From: Gammaproteobacteria bacterium
GTDB lineage: Bacteria > Pseudomonadota > Gammaproteobacteria > GCA-001735895
Direction of reading: 5' to 3'
Assembly: GCA_029862125.1 (NCBI GenBank)
Contig: JAOTXY010000003.1
Location: 1-64,000, forward strand
DNA length: 64,000 nt
Shown piece by piece: positions 38,203-48,387 of the stretch (its first letter is position 1; every line of letters starts with the position of its first letter). The notes under the pieces were generated by a model. It ran no database searches, had not been told where the DNA came from, and was given only the letters and a program-made list of their open reading frames with translations. The position numbers and the translations under genes were made by a program.

Positions 38203-39228
38203 TCAGTTATAACCCGGCAGGTCAAAGATTTTAGGGTAGGCAAACAACGAAACGCTACCGCCGGTATGCAGAAAGACGACGTTTTCACCCTGCTTGAAAT
38301 GACCCGTGCGTACCAGGTCGATGAGGCCCGCAAATCCCTTGCCCGTGTATACGGGATCCAGCAGGATACCTTCGAAACTTGCCAGCATCTTGACGGCCTC
38401 GACCATCGAGTTGGTGGGCAGGCCGTAGCCATCCCCGACGTAGTCGCTGTTGGCGACTATCTTTTCTCGTGCGACCAGGTCCGGGCTCAGCCCCATGAAC
38501 CCGGCGGTACGCTGAGCCAGCGTATAAACATTGTCTTCCTGTTTTTGTTTAGGCCTGCGTACGCTGACACCGTAGACTGGAATCCCGCTATTCATTGCTT
38601 CCATGCCCACTACCAGTCCTGCCTGGGTGCCGGCGCTGCCGGTTGCATGCACCAGGTGATCGATCCGCAACGAGCGCTCGTTCGCCTGGTGGGTTAATTC
38701 GAACGCCGCGTTGACATAGCCAAGTGCGCCGGTTTCGTTTGAGCCGCCACCGGGAATAATATAAGGTTTTCTTCCATCGTCGCGTAACTGTTGTCCGAGT
38801 TGCTCCATTTCCGCGTTCATATCGCTGTCGACCGGGCGAATGGAAATGGAGGCACCGTGCAGTTGGTCGAGTAAAACGTTGCCATTGTGGGCATAGGCCT
38901 CGTCATGGAATCCGGTGCGATCCTCGAGCAGGATATGGCAGTCTAAACCGAGTTTTGCCGCGATCGCACAGGTCTGGCGCGCGTGGTTTGACTGGGTCGC
39001 CCCCTCGGTGATGATCGTGTCGGCATCTCGCTCAACCGCCTCGGCCATCAGGAACTCGAGCTTGCGCGTCTTGTTGCCGCCCGATGACAGGCCGGTACAG
39101 TCGTCGCGCTTGATCCAGAGGTTGGGTCCACCGAGATGCTCGGAGATGCGCTCTAACGGCTCGAGCGGGGTGGGTAGATGGGCGAAATGCAGTCGCGGGA
39201 AACGGGATAGATGCACGACGATCTCCAA
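38203..39228 (-). CDS. D-cysteine desulfhydrase / L-cysteate sulfo-lyase / ACC deaminase-family PLP protein
   Basis: [48 protein letters not shown]. Confidence 0.85.
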   Translation of the reverse strand: MEIVVHLSRFPRLHFAHLPTPLEPLERISEHLGGPNLWIKRDDCTGLSSGGNKTRKLEFLMAEAVERDADTIITEGATQSNHARQTCAIAAKLGLDCHILLEDRTGFHDEAYAHNGNVLLDQLHGASISIRPVDSDMNAEMEQLGQQLRDDGRKPYIIPGGGSNETGALGYVNAAFELTHQANERSLRIDHLVHATGSAGTQAGLVVGMEAMNSGIPVYGVSVRRPKQKQEDNVYTLAQRTAGFMGLSPDLVAREKIVANSDYVGDGYGLPTNSMVEAVKMLASFEGILLDPVYTGKGFAGLIDLVRTGHFKQGENVVFLHTGGSVSLFAYPKIFDLPGYN

Positions 39229-39307
39229 AGATGATGCATGATTACAAGGTGACCCGCGATAATAATGTAATGTGCGTTAAAGTTAACCTTTTTTCGGAAG
39301 TAACTCG

Positions 39308-41662
39308 TTGACACCTGCATTTTTATTGACGCGCCAATGGTCTGATGACAAGGACGGTGTGCGCCTGGATTTCTGGCTGACTGCCGCGCAAGGCCCGCTG
39401 ATGGTTTCGATTCACCAACAGCAAGCCCTGTTTTTTATCCGGCAAGACGACGCGCAAATGGCGGACACGTTGATCGGCAAGCTTCGCGGCGTTTCGATTA
39501 AACCGCTGCAGCTGAAAACTTTCGACGAACAACCCGTCAGCGGGGTTTACTTCGACTCGCAGCAACAGCTTTATCGTTCGCGCGACAGGTTCGTACAAAA
39601 CGGCATCGCCTGTTACGAAGCCGATATTCGTCCGACCGAACGATTCCTGTGCGAACGTTTCATTACGGCCTCGGTCGATATCAATGCGGACTATAGTAAA
39701 GAGGGCCTGCAAAACGTTCGTTTGCAGCCCGGTGAATACACGCCGAGTTTCGAGGTTATGTCGCTCGACATCGAATCCGACTATGAAACCGATCTGCTTT
39801 TTTCAATTGCGTTTGTGACCGCCAGTACCAACCGGGTCCTGATGATCGGGGATGGCGTGGATAGCGACCTAATCGAGTATGTCGCTGATGAGGCCAGTCT
39901 GCTAAGCAGGTGGATCGAGTGGGTCGAGCGTATCGATCCCGATATTCTGATCGGCTGGAACGTGATCAATTTTGATCTCAGGCTGTTGCAGAAAAAGTCG
40001 CAGGCACTTGGTGTGCCGCTCAGCATCGGCCGTGGCGCATCGCAGCCGGTGTGGCGCCAATCCCAGGCTGATCGCAACCATCATTTCGTACTGATCCCGG
40101 GAAGGGTGGTGCTTGATGGCATCGATACGTTGCGCTCCGCTACCTATAACTTCGCCAGCTTCGCGCTGGAATCGGTAGCCCGGGAGTTGCTAGGTAGAGG
40201 TAAATTGATTCACGATAAAACGCACTCTGACCCTTTTTATAAGGCAAAAGAAATCAGGCGACAATTCGAGCAGGAGAAGGAAACCCTGGCGGCATACAAC
40301 CTGGAAGATTGCCAACTGGTGTGGGATATTTTTGAAAAGACCGAGCTGGTCAGGTTTTCCATCGAACGCGCCAGGCTTACCGGCCTGGAAATAGATCGCA
40401 CCGGCGGCTCGGTCGCCGCATTCGATAATCTCTACCTGCCGCGATTACACCGCAAGGGCTACATTGCACCGAACATCGGTGACTACCAGGGAGAGTTGAG
40501 CGCACCGGGAGGATATGTCATGGATTCGACCCCGGGGTTGCAGGATTCAGTACTGGTGCTCGATTACAAAAGCCTTTACCCGAGTATTATCCGGACTTTC
40601 CGTGTCGATCCTTTGGCACGGGTCGCAGCGCAACGGGCTGATCCGCAAGATGTTATTCCCGGTTACGATGGAGCGAGTTTTCACAAGCGCGATCACATCT
40701 TGCCGAAGATCATTGAAAACCTTTGGGCAGCACGTGACGAGGCCAAGCGTGACGGCAATGCCGCTTTATCGCAGGCAATCAAGATCATCATGAATTCGTT
40801 TTACGGCGTGCTTGGCACTTCTGGCTGTCGGCTACACGATTCCCGCCTGACCAGTTCAATCACGAAGCGGGGCCACGACATCATTATCCAGACGGTCAAA
40901 CTCATCGAGGCAGAGGGTTACGAGGTAATCTACGGCGATACCGATTCAGTTTTCGTTTCCTTAAACGGCTCGCGAGACAATCGCACCGCGGCCGATATCG
41001 GCAACCACCTGGTCGCTACAATCAATCGATACTGGCGCGATTACCTGCAGCAGGAGTACGCTATCGAATCCTGCCTGGAAATGGAGTTTGAGACCCATTT
41101 TCGGCAGTTCTTCATGCCGACCATGCGTGGCTCGGAGCAGGGCAGCAAGAAACGCTATGCCGGTCTTATCGACGATGAGCAGGGTAAGCGTAATATTGTT
41201 TACAAGGGTCTTGAAACAGTGCGTACCGACTGGACCGAGCTGGCCCGTGAATTTCAGCAAACACTTTACCAGCTGATTTTTGATGGCGAAGAATATGCTG
41301 ATTATATCCGGCAGACGGTGGCGGATCTTTATGATGGCAGGTTCGATCATCAATTGGTGTACCGTAAGCGGCTGCATAAGAAACTTGCCGAGTACCAGAA
41401 AAATATTCCACCGCATGCGCAGGCTGCAATCAAGGCCGAAGCCGAGTTCAAGCAGAATCAACAACCTTCACGCTATCGCAACCGAAGCTGGATCGAGTAC
41501 GTGATTACCGTTGCCGGCGCACAAACCCTGGAATGTCAGAATGCAAAGCTCGACTATGAACACATCGTTGAAAAACAACTGACGCCAATCGCAGACACCA
41601 TCCTCAATGCGATTGGCTCTTCAATGGATGAAATTGCCCGTCAACAACAAAGCCTGTTTTAG
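39308..41662 (+). CDS. polB: DNA polymerase II (family B)
   Basis: DIESD exonuclease motif, LDYKSLYPSIIRTF, KIIMNSFYGVLG, YGDTDSVFV. Confidence 0.95.
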   Translation: MTPAFLLTRQWSDDKDGVRLDFWLTAAQGPLMVSIHQQQALFFIRQDDAQMADTLIGKLRGVSIKPLQLKTFDEQPVSGVYFDSQQQLYRSRDRFVQNGIACYEADIRPTERFLCERFITASVDINADYSKEGLQNVRLQPGEYTPSFEVMSLDIESDYETDLLFSIAFVTASTNRVLMIGDGVDSDLIEYVADEASLLSRWIEWVERIDPDILIGWNVINFDLRLLQKKSQALGVPLSIGRGASQPVWRQSQADRNHHFVLIPGRVVLDGIDTLRSATYNFASFALESVARELLGRGKLIHDKTHSDPFYKAKEIRRQFEQEKETLAAYNLEDCQLVWDIFEKTELVRFSIERARLTGLEIDRTGGSVAAFDNLYLPRLHRKGYIAPNIGDYQGELSAPGGYVMDSTPGLQDSVLVLDYKSLYPSIIRTFRVDPLARVAAQRADPQDVIPGYDGASFHKRDHILPKIIENLWAARDEAKRDGNAALSQAIKIIMNSFYGVLGTSGCRLHDSRLTSSITKRGHDIIIQTVKLIEAEGYEVIYGDTDSVFVSLNGSRDNRTAADIGNHLVATINRYWRDYLQQEYAIESCLEMEFETHFRQFFMPTMRGSEQGSKKRYAGLIDDEQGKRNIVYKGLETVRTDWTELAREFQQTLYQLIFDGEEYADYIRQTVADLYDGRFDHQLVYRKRLHKKLAEYQKNIPPHAQAAIKAEAEFKQNQQPSRYRNRSWIEYVITVAGAQTLECQNAKLDYEHIVEKQLTPIADTILNAIGSSMDEIARQQQSLF

Positions 41663-41708
41663 AGAACGTTATTCCTGGGACGAGTGGGTCACGCGTTGAC
41701 TGCAAATC

Positions 41709-41740
41709 ATCCCGGAATGCGCAGGGCGCAGTTCCGGGAT
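41709..41740. terminator. long imperfect hairpin between convergent polB and cytochrome-like gene
   Basis: ATCCCGGAATGCGC-agg-GCGCAGTTCCGGGAT. Confidence 0.5.
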
Positions 41741-41815
41741 CTTGTTAGAAAGGCATAATTCCAGGTTTCCGATACGTCGGACTGCCGCTTACCCGCGATG
41801 ACATCCAGGTGTCGA

Positions 41816-42367
41816 TCAGTCCCGTAGAAACATCATGTCACCACCGGGTGCAGCGGTGTGACAGGCGATACAACCCTTCGGCTTACCCTTGGCTACCTTG
41901 CCTGCCAGCAGCATACCCTTTGGATTGGTGTCGATACTACCGTCCGCCTTGTACTTGGCCCAGAACCAGTCCTTGGTTTCAGGGTCGTAACCCGGACGCT
42001 TCAGCATCACGGTAACGGCTTTCAGGTACTTCCCTGGATCACTGGCGACATTGGCGATACTGACGCCTTCACCGCCGTAATTGCGCTTGACGATTATGTC
42101 GTGCAGTTTTCCATCTAATGCTATCTTTCCCGAGATGGTATCGAGTATCGCTCCATGCGGGTGCTGACCGGTATAGGGCCGTGACATCAGCCCGTCTTCT
42201 CCGGCATAGCCGGCATCCAGCATGGTCTGCCAAAGGTTATTGGCGTAGTTGACATCTTCTTCACCGCCAAACGGTGCTGCTGCATTGACGCTCCCGGTCA
42301 AAAATACAAGAACTCCCAGGCATAACATTTTCATTGTTTTCATTTGGACTCCCCTTTTTATTTGCAT
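41816..42367 (-). CDS. periplasmic c-type cytochrome-like protein (single C-terminal CxxCH)
   Basis: Signal peptide; GCIACHTAAPGGDMMFLRD. Confidence 0.7.
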   Translation of the reverse strand: MQIKRGVQMKTMKMLCLGVLVFLTGSVNAAAPFGGEEDVNYANNLWQTMLDAGYAGEDGLMSRPYTGQHPHGAILDTISGKIALDGKLHDIIVKRNYGGEGVSIANVASDPGKYLKAVTVMLKRPGYDPETKDWFWAKYKADGSIDTNPKGMLLAGKVAKGKPKGCIACHTAAPGGDMMFLRD

Positions 42368-43359
42368 TGTGCCTGATTTTTGACAAGCGCCAGACCGGGA
42401 GGTTTCATTAATTTACGAAAAAACAGAATTTCCCTGGCATTGATCTGCAAAGGTAAAACCCATTGACCCTCGGGTTGCAGGTGACAGATGATATTGACTC
42501 GCCCGAGATCAAGCAGAATCAGTTTGCGATCGCGGTCGCTGAGCAGCAGGTATCCGGGTTGCGAAGGATGCATGCTCAGGTCCCGTGTAACTAAAGATTT
42601 GCGCGATCTGAATTCAAGTTTGTTGCGGTCAAAAACGCTAAGCGTGCCATCGCGATGGCTGCGATAAATACGGTTGGCATAATGTTGTAGGTTAATGGGT
42701 TGTGAATCACCCTCGAGCACAGCTGAAACTGCAGCGCCAAGCGCTGCAATTACCAGCGTATTGCCATCAAACAGGTTAACCGCGATCTGGTTATTACCGA
42801 GATCGACAGGACTGAATACCAGTTCCTGGGTGGCCTCAATATCGTGCTCCAGGCTGCCATCCGCGGCCGACACGGCGTAGACACTGTGATCCTGTCCACC
42901 GGTCCAAAGCATCGTTGTCGCCTCGTTGATAACGGGCGAATAAATCCATCCCGGAAACTGACTGCGCCAAATGATGTCGCCACGCTCAGGGTCGATCGCG
43001 TATAGAGTACCGTGCAGGCTTCCGGCAAATGCCCAGGTAGAGATACTCGGTGTGAATAGCGTGTGCTGCTTCTCGATGTGCCAGGCGATACTCCCGGTTT
43101 CAAGCTCGAGTGCATACAAACCCTGCGTGCTGCCGACCAGTAGCAAGGCTTCATGAATTACGGGCTCGAAGGTTTCAATACCCTGCAGGCTTGACCAGAG
43201 TGGTTCGGACTGGTTTTGATCGAATTTGTATATTCCCTGCCGAGAAACATAAATCGAGTCATCGACCAGGACAGGATTTGTGGGGTAGCCTGCCCGCGCC
43301 GATTGGATCGCTGGCAACAAGCTGGCAGCCATCAATATCGAGGCAATAAGCCTGTGCAT
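42358..43359 (-). CDS. periplasmic PQQ/outer-membrane-assembly-like beta-propeller protein
   Basis: Signal peptide; repeated blade motifs GLYALELETGSIAWH, TLYAIDPERGDIIWR, SVYAVSAADGSLEHD. Confidence 0.75.
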   Translation of the reverse strand: MHRLIASILMAASLLPAIQSARAGYPTNPVLVDDSIYVSRQGIYKFDQNQSEPLWSSLQGIETFEPVIHEALLLVGSTQGLYALELETGSIAWHIEKQHTLFTPSISTWAFAGSLHGTLYAIDPERGDIIWRSQFPGWIYSPVINEATTMLWTGGQDHSVYAVSAADGSLEHDIEATQELVFSPVDLGNNQIAVNLFDGNTLVIAALGAAVSAVLEGDSQPINLQHYANRIYRSHRDGTLSVFDRNKLEFRSRKSLVTRDLSMHPSQPGYLLLSDRDRKLILLDLGRVNIICHLQPEGQWVLPLQINAREILFFRKLMKPPGLALVKNQAQCK

Positions 43360-43369
43360 GGCCTGGGCG

Positions 43370-43795
43370 TCAGTCTTTTACTTTGCGCGGCTGCAATTCA
43401 TCGTACTGCGGCAACCCGTCGACTGCTGCACGCCAGGGCGCCCGGTCTTTCCAGAATATGTTCTGCGTGGGTTTGATTCCCGGGTCTTCATCCAGGGTGC
43501 CGGCCGGGATGATCATCGCGGTGCCGCTTTGCGAAAGCCAGGGTAAAGAAGAACCACATTGCATGCAGAAGCAGGTGGCAAAATGCTTTGCATCCGGATG
43601 ATCAAAGCGACCGACCATCTCCCCGCCGCCAAGCCATTCGAATTGTTTTGGATCAACCAGGATATTGCTGGCGAAGGCGCTACCGGTGAACTTGCGACAG
43701 CGCGAGCAGTGACAGTACTGGAAAACATATTCAGGCCCGTGAAACTGGTAACTGACGGATCCGCACAGGCAACTACCCCTCGTGGTTTTACTCAT
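43370..43795 (-). CDS. GFA-family (glutathione-dependent formaldehyde-activating-like, CENP-V) zinc protein
   Basis: CLCGSVSYQFHGPEYVFQYCHCSRCRKFTGSAFASN; probable start MSKTTRGSCLCGSV at 43795. Confidence 0.85.
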   Translation of the reverse strand: MSKTTRGSCLCGSVSYQFHGPEYVFQYCHCSRCRKFTGSAFASNILVDPKQFEWLGGGEMVGRFDHPDAKHFATCFCMQCGSSLPWLSQSGTAMIIPAGTLDEDPGIKPTQNIFWKDRAPWRAAVDGLPQYDELQPRKVKD

Positions 43796-43835
43796 AGTTT
43801 TAATCTCCCGGTTATCTGAGAGTTTAGCCCAGGCT

Positions 43836-45533
43836 TTATCCGGGCAGCAAATCGGGCGCCAGCAAGGACACGATATCGCGCAGGGTTTCATCGACCAGGT
43901 TTTGTTCAAAGAGCCCGGTGTCGACCAGTTCGAAGCTGCCGGACCGAATAGCCATGAAGCAATTGTCTGTGGTCACGTCGACAAACTCGATCAGCTTGAA
44001 CTTCGCGATACACTGGCGCAGAAAACCGAGATTGTTTTCTACCTTCAATTGTTCAGTCGCCGCGGCTACCTGGTCTGGACTGGTGGCGAGAACATTGATG
44101 CGTTGATAGCGGTCGATATCGATCAGCGGGCGAACCCGGTAAATCTGCATCCGGCCCTGGGTACCGCGCGCGATTAGCTCGGGATAGGTTCCCATCGGTA
44201 CACTATTATCGAGAAACTCGAAAAAATACCTGGGCTTATCATTGGCAAGCCATTTGAATAATAGTTTTGGCATTCCGGCATAGGCCTCGATGCAGTGGCC
44301 AAGAAAATCTTCGACAGCTTTGTAACGCCCGCGTATCAGTCCACGCTCCCATCCGCGTTCAACGGTGGCCTCCGGCGGCGTTACGACAAAATACATGTAC
44401 ATAGTATCGATATAGCGTACGTAGGTTTTGTGCAGGACACTGGTAATTTTTTCGCTGGCGAAGCTGTCGAAACGAAAGCGATCCACCATCAGGTGCGGGA
44501 TCGAATCTCGCTCTTCCGCTTTGGCGCGAATGTAATGGTCGAGCTTGGTGTCGATGATATTGATTTCGTGGCTGGTAAATCGGCCGGCGTATTTATAACT
44601 TTCTCCCAGGGCATCGTAATCAAGCAGCATGCGGCGCCAGATATCAGGGCTGATTGTGCCGTAACCGTGATCCTCAATACCGAGTTCCACCATCATCTGG
44701 CTCAACATCGGTCGCAGCGAACTCTTGCCAGCCGCCGAAGCGCCTTTGAGGCTGATTAAAATCGGTTTTTCGGCATCCGCTATGCGTTCGTACCCCTCGT
44801 TGCTAATGGCTTCGTTTACCAGTTTGCCGACCTTGCTGCCGATTTCGCGACTACCGAGATAATTGCAGGCATGCCTGACGCAGATGTTCTTTAGATAACC
44901 AGGATCGTTGCCAACGAAGCCCCGAGTGGTCGCGATCGACCCCAGGACTCGATACAAACTTCGATAGACAGCTCGCGATAATTTGTCGTCTGCGTTGAGG
45001 CCTCGCTGCTTGTAATTGTTGATCAGCTCGAACTCGCGTTCCTGCCGGCTTTGTGGTACTGCAGGGGGTTTTGGTTTGGAAGCCGAGAAACGGGACCAGA
45101 ACGATGGTTTTGCGCTCGCCGCCGGCGTTTTCTGGGCCAGCGCAGTCTCGAGTTCCTGCTGGGTCATGTCCTCGATCTTGGTGCGCATGGTTTCGAAGCT
45201 ATGCTCGATCTGCATCAGGTTGGGAATGACATACTTGCTGAAAATTTTTCGCGCAATGGTGCGAAAATTGATGCCGAGGTCTTCCTCGTACTCGCCTTCG
45301 AGAACAACGATGTCGGCCGTAATTCGTACGATTAGCTCATGCAAAACCAGTCGGTGTGGTCGAAAGCTGATCAGTTCTTCCGGGCTAATCCCGGTTTCTG
45401 CCGCGAGTTCGTTTACTTCTGCCAGCGTGGTGAAGACGTTCGCCTGATTATAAATAGTTTCGAGCTCCCGATAGGCCGGGGGTATTTCCGATTCGATACC
45501 GGGATTCCAGGCTGAGTAGCTTTTTTGATCCAT
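43836..45533 (-). CDS. zeta-toxin-like P-loop kinase with long N-terminal extension
   Basis: ISLKGASAAGKSSLRPMLSQM Walker A; VDRFRFDSF; VVTPPEATVERGWERGLIRGR. Confidence 0.7.
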   Translation of the reverse strand: MDQKSYSAWNPGIESEIPPAYRELETIYNQANVFTTLAEVNELAAETGISPEELISFRPHRLVLHELIVRITADIVVLEGEYEEDLGINFRTIARKIFSKYVIPNLMQIEHSFETMRTKIEDMTQQELETALAQKTPAASAKPSFWSRFSASKPKPPAVPQSRQEREFELINNYKQRGLNADDKLSRAVYRSLYRVLGSIATTRGFVGNDPGYLKNICVRHACNYLGSREIGSKVGKLVNEAISNEGYERIADAEKPILISLKGASAAGKSSLRPMLSQMMVELGIEDHGYGTISPDIWRRMLLDYDALGESYKYAGRFTSHEINIIDTKLDHYIRAKAEERDSIPHLMVDRFRFDSFASEKITSVLHKTYVRYIDTMYMYFVVTPPEATVERGWERGLIRGRYKAVEDFLGHCIEAYAGMPKLLFKWLANDKPRYFFEFLDNSVPMGTYPELIARGTQGRMQIYRVRPLIDIDRYQRINVLATSPDQVAAATEQLKVENNLGFLRQCIAKFKLIEFVDVTTDNCFMAIRSGSFELVDTGLFEQNLVDETLRDIVSLLAPDLLPG

Positions 45534-45703
45534 AATTCTGTATTTGCCCTGTCGAACCCATTAAATACCGCCGGCGATGGCACCTATACCTCTGCCGATA
45601 CAAGTCGTGGCAGGATAAACGGATTAATCACCAAAGTGTATTAAGTTTTATCACAGGTTATTATCGGATTAATTCAACACGATAAGCGGTCAACCTTAGA
45701 AAA

Positions 45704-46417
45704 ATGAAGTGCGGAGTCAAGCTTGAAACGCTGAGCTGGATCGAAGCGGAGCGGTGGTTCGTAAAAGATCCCGTTGTGGTGATACCACTGGGTGCAGCCG
45801 CCAAGGAACATGGCCCGCATCTGCCGCTTAATAATGACGCTATCATTGCGACCTGGATGGCGGAAGAAATATTGCAACGTTTGCCGGTGGTGGTCGCGCC
45901 CTTGATCAACGCGTCCTTCTACCCCGCGTTCATCGAGTACCCGGGTTCCATTAGTTTGCGCAGCGAAACCGCGCGCGATGTTATCGTTGATACCTGTACC
46001 AGCCTGGCCAGTTTTGGGTTGTCGCGTTTTTACATTGTTAATACCGGGTTGTCGACACTGCGCCCGCTCGCCGAGGCTAAACAATTGCTGGATCAGGGCA
46101 TCGCGCTGGAGTACTTGAATCTCGACCGGGCGCTGCAATCGTTGCCCGACGATTTGCTCGAGCAGCAATACGGGTCGCACGCTGATGAACATGAAACCTC
46201 TTTAATGTTGCATATTGCACCCGAAGTAGTGGACATGAGCCTTGCGCTCGACGATGGTGCTGAGGGCGAAGGTAGATTGACGCGTAGCAAAGGCCAGGGG
46301 CTGTGGTCGCGTTCGGGTGTATTCGGTCAGGCAACGCTTGCTACGCCAGCGAAGGGTCGGGTAATTGCAGAGGTGTTACTGAATCATGCCCTGGCACAAA
46401 TAGCTGGTCTCGAGTGA
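45704..46417 (+). CDS. creatininase/amidase-family protein
   Basis: VVIPLGAAAKEHGPHLPLNNDAI; YGSHADEHETSLML; paralog of the 17269-18141 gene. Confidence 0.85.
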   Translation: MKCGVKLETLSWIEAERWFVKDPVVVIPLGAAAKEHGPHLPLNNDAIIATWMAEEILQRLPVVVAPLINASFYPAFIEYPGSISLRSETARDVIVDTCTSLASFGLSRFYIVNTGLSTLRPLAEAKQLLDQGIALEYLNLDRALQSLPDDLLEQQYGSHADEHETSLMLHIAPEVVDMSLALDDGAEGEGRLTRSKGQGLWSRSGVFGQATLATPAKGRVIAEVLLNHALAQIAGLE

Positions 46418-46487
46418 CCGTCGCCACTAAGCCCGGGGTAGGCAGTTTAGCAAGCGAGTGTCGCTACACCCCTCGCCGCAGTGGCTC

Positions 46488-48308
46488 CTAGCGCTGCCTT
46501 GCGCGCTTGGGCTTGCCCTTGTTCTTTTGATCCCGGTGCCTGGTTTTGGGTTTGCTACGGGCAGGTTTCACAGCAGACGGTCCTCGACTGTCGTTTCTCT
46601 TTCTGCCTCTAAGCTGCGTTATGCTCAGGCGCTGACCCGCCACCCGGACATTCTTCAGCTCGCGTAGCAATTCTTTGGGCATGTTTTCGGGTAAGTCAAC
46701 GAGACTGTATTCCTCGAATATATTAATGCGCCCGATGTATTTGCTGTCGATGTCGGCCTCGTTGGCGATCGCACCGACGATGTTACCGGGTTTCACCTTG
46801 TGTTGATGGCCGACTTCAATACGAAAGCGGTCCATTCCCGTTTCGATAGCCTGCTCTCTCGAATCCGATTGCTCCCGTCGCGGCCTTGCCGAACCCTCCG
46901 AAGCATCTCGTGGTTGCTTCCGGCGAGGCTTTCTGCCAGCGACGGAATCACCTCTATCCACTTCACGTACAGGTTTGCCAACCGCTTTACCGGATAATAA
47001 AAATGGTGCGCTACCCTGCATCTGTTTCGCCAGGGCCGCGGCTATATCGAGCGTGTCGACCTGCTGTTCCTGCTGATACTGCTCAATCAGTCCCTTGAAC
47101 AGGCTGAGGTCTGCTTCGGCCATGGTATCGCTGATGCGTTGCTTGAATTTCTCGATACGTCGGTTGTTGACCATATCTGTCGAAGGCAATTCCATTAGTT
47201 CGATTTGCTTGCGGGTGGCCTTTTCGATCGCCTGCAACATCCGGTTTTCACGCGGTGCGACAAACAGGATTGCGTCGCCCTGGCGGCCCGCCCGTCCGGT
47301 GCGCCCGATGCGATGCACGTAGGCTTCGGTATCGTGCGGAATATCATAGTTGATGACGTGACTGATCCTGTCGACGTCGAGGCCGCGAGCCGCGACATCG
47401 GTCGCAACCAGTATATCCAGCTTGCCTGCTTTTAACTGGGTGATGATACGTTCGCGGTTCTTTTGCGCGATGTCACCGTTGAGAGCGCTGGCTCGATAAC
47501 CTCGTGCTTCAAGTTTTTCCGCAACTTCGAGCGTCGCTGTTTTGGTGCGCACAAACACCAGCATCGCATCGAAACTTTCGGCTTCGAGTATGCGTGTCAG
47601 CGCGTCCAGCTTATGGGTGCCGGTTACCGGCCAGTAACGCTGACGTATCGTCTCCGCAGTCGTGGTTTTTACCTTGATCGTAATTTCAGCAGGATTGTGT
47701 AAATAGCGCTGTGTAATTTTGCGGATGGGTGCCGGCATGGTTGCCGAAAACAGCGCTATCTGGCGCTGTTTGGGGGATTTCTCCAACACCCATTCGACAT
47801 CGTCGATAAAGCCCATGCGCAGCATTTCATCGGCTTCGTCGAGCACCAGGGTTTTCATTCGATCGAGTTTGATATTGCCGCGACGCATATGATCCATGAC
47901 ACGTCCCGGGGTACCGACAATGACATGCACACCGCGTTGCAATGCACGTATCTGGGTTGCGTATTCCTGCCCGCCGTAGACTGGCAACACGTGAAAAGTT
48001 TTTATCTGCGATGCGTAAGTCTTGAAGGCTTCGGCAACCTGTATCGCCAGTTCACGGGTCGGCGTCAGCACCAGTACTTGTGGCTCCTTTTGTTTCAGCT
48101 CGAGATTCGAAAGGATTGGAAGTGCAAAGGCCGCGGTTTTACCGGTGCCGGTTTGCGCCTGCCCAAGTACATCCCTGCCTTCCAGCAGCAGCGGAATAGT
48201 TTGTGCCTGGATCGGCGTGGGCAATTCGTAGCCGACAGCGTTTAAGGCCTTTAATAGCGTTGGTTTCAACGCCATTTGCGAAAAGCTGGTGACAGGATCG
48301 GTAGACAT
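46488..48308 (-). CDS. deaD: DEAD-box ATP-dependent RNA helicase (DeaD/CsdA-like)
   Basis: AQTGTGKTAAFALP, VLDEADEML, SAT, HRIGRTGRAGRQG, C-terminal RNA-binding region. Confidence 0.92.
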   Translation of the reverse strand: MSTDPVTSFSQMALKPTLLKALNAVGYELPTPIQAQTIPLLLEGRDVLGQAQTGTGKTAAFALPILSNLELKQKEPQVLVLTPTRELAIQVAEAFKTYASQIKTFHVLPVYGGQEYATQIRALQRGVHVIVGTPGRVMDHMRRGNIKLDRMKTLVLDEADEMLRMGFIDDVEWVLEKSPKQRQIALFSATMPAPIRKITQRYLHNPAEITIKVKTTTAETIRQRYWPVTGTHKLDALTRILEAESFDAMLVFVRTKTATLEVAEKLEARGYRASALNGDIAQKNRERIITQLKAGKLDILVATDVAARGLDVDRISHVINYDIPHDTEAYVHRIGRTGRAGRQGDAILFVAPRENRMLQAIEKATRKQIELMELPSTDMVNNRRIEKFKQRISDTMAEADLSLFKGLIEQYQQEQQVDTLDIAAALAKQMQGSAPFLLSGKAVGKPVREVDRGDSVAGRKPRRKQPRDASEGSARPRREQSDSREQAIETGMDRFRIEVGHQHKVKPGNIVGAIANEADIDSKYIGRINIFEEYSLVDLPENMPKELLRELKNVRVAGQRLSITQLRGRKRNDSRGPSAVKPARSKPKTRHRDQKNKGKPKRARQR

Positions 48309-48387
48309 CGATGTGTGCCTGGGTCAAAGGGTGGCGCAGTGTAGCGGTTTGCGCCCGGCTTTGCATGTATTTAGTCTGCTTCTCTCT

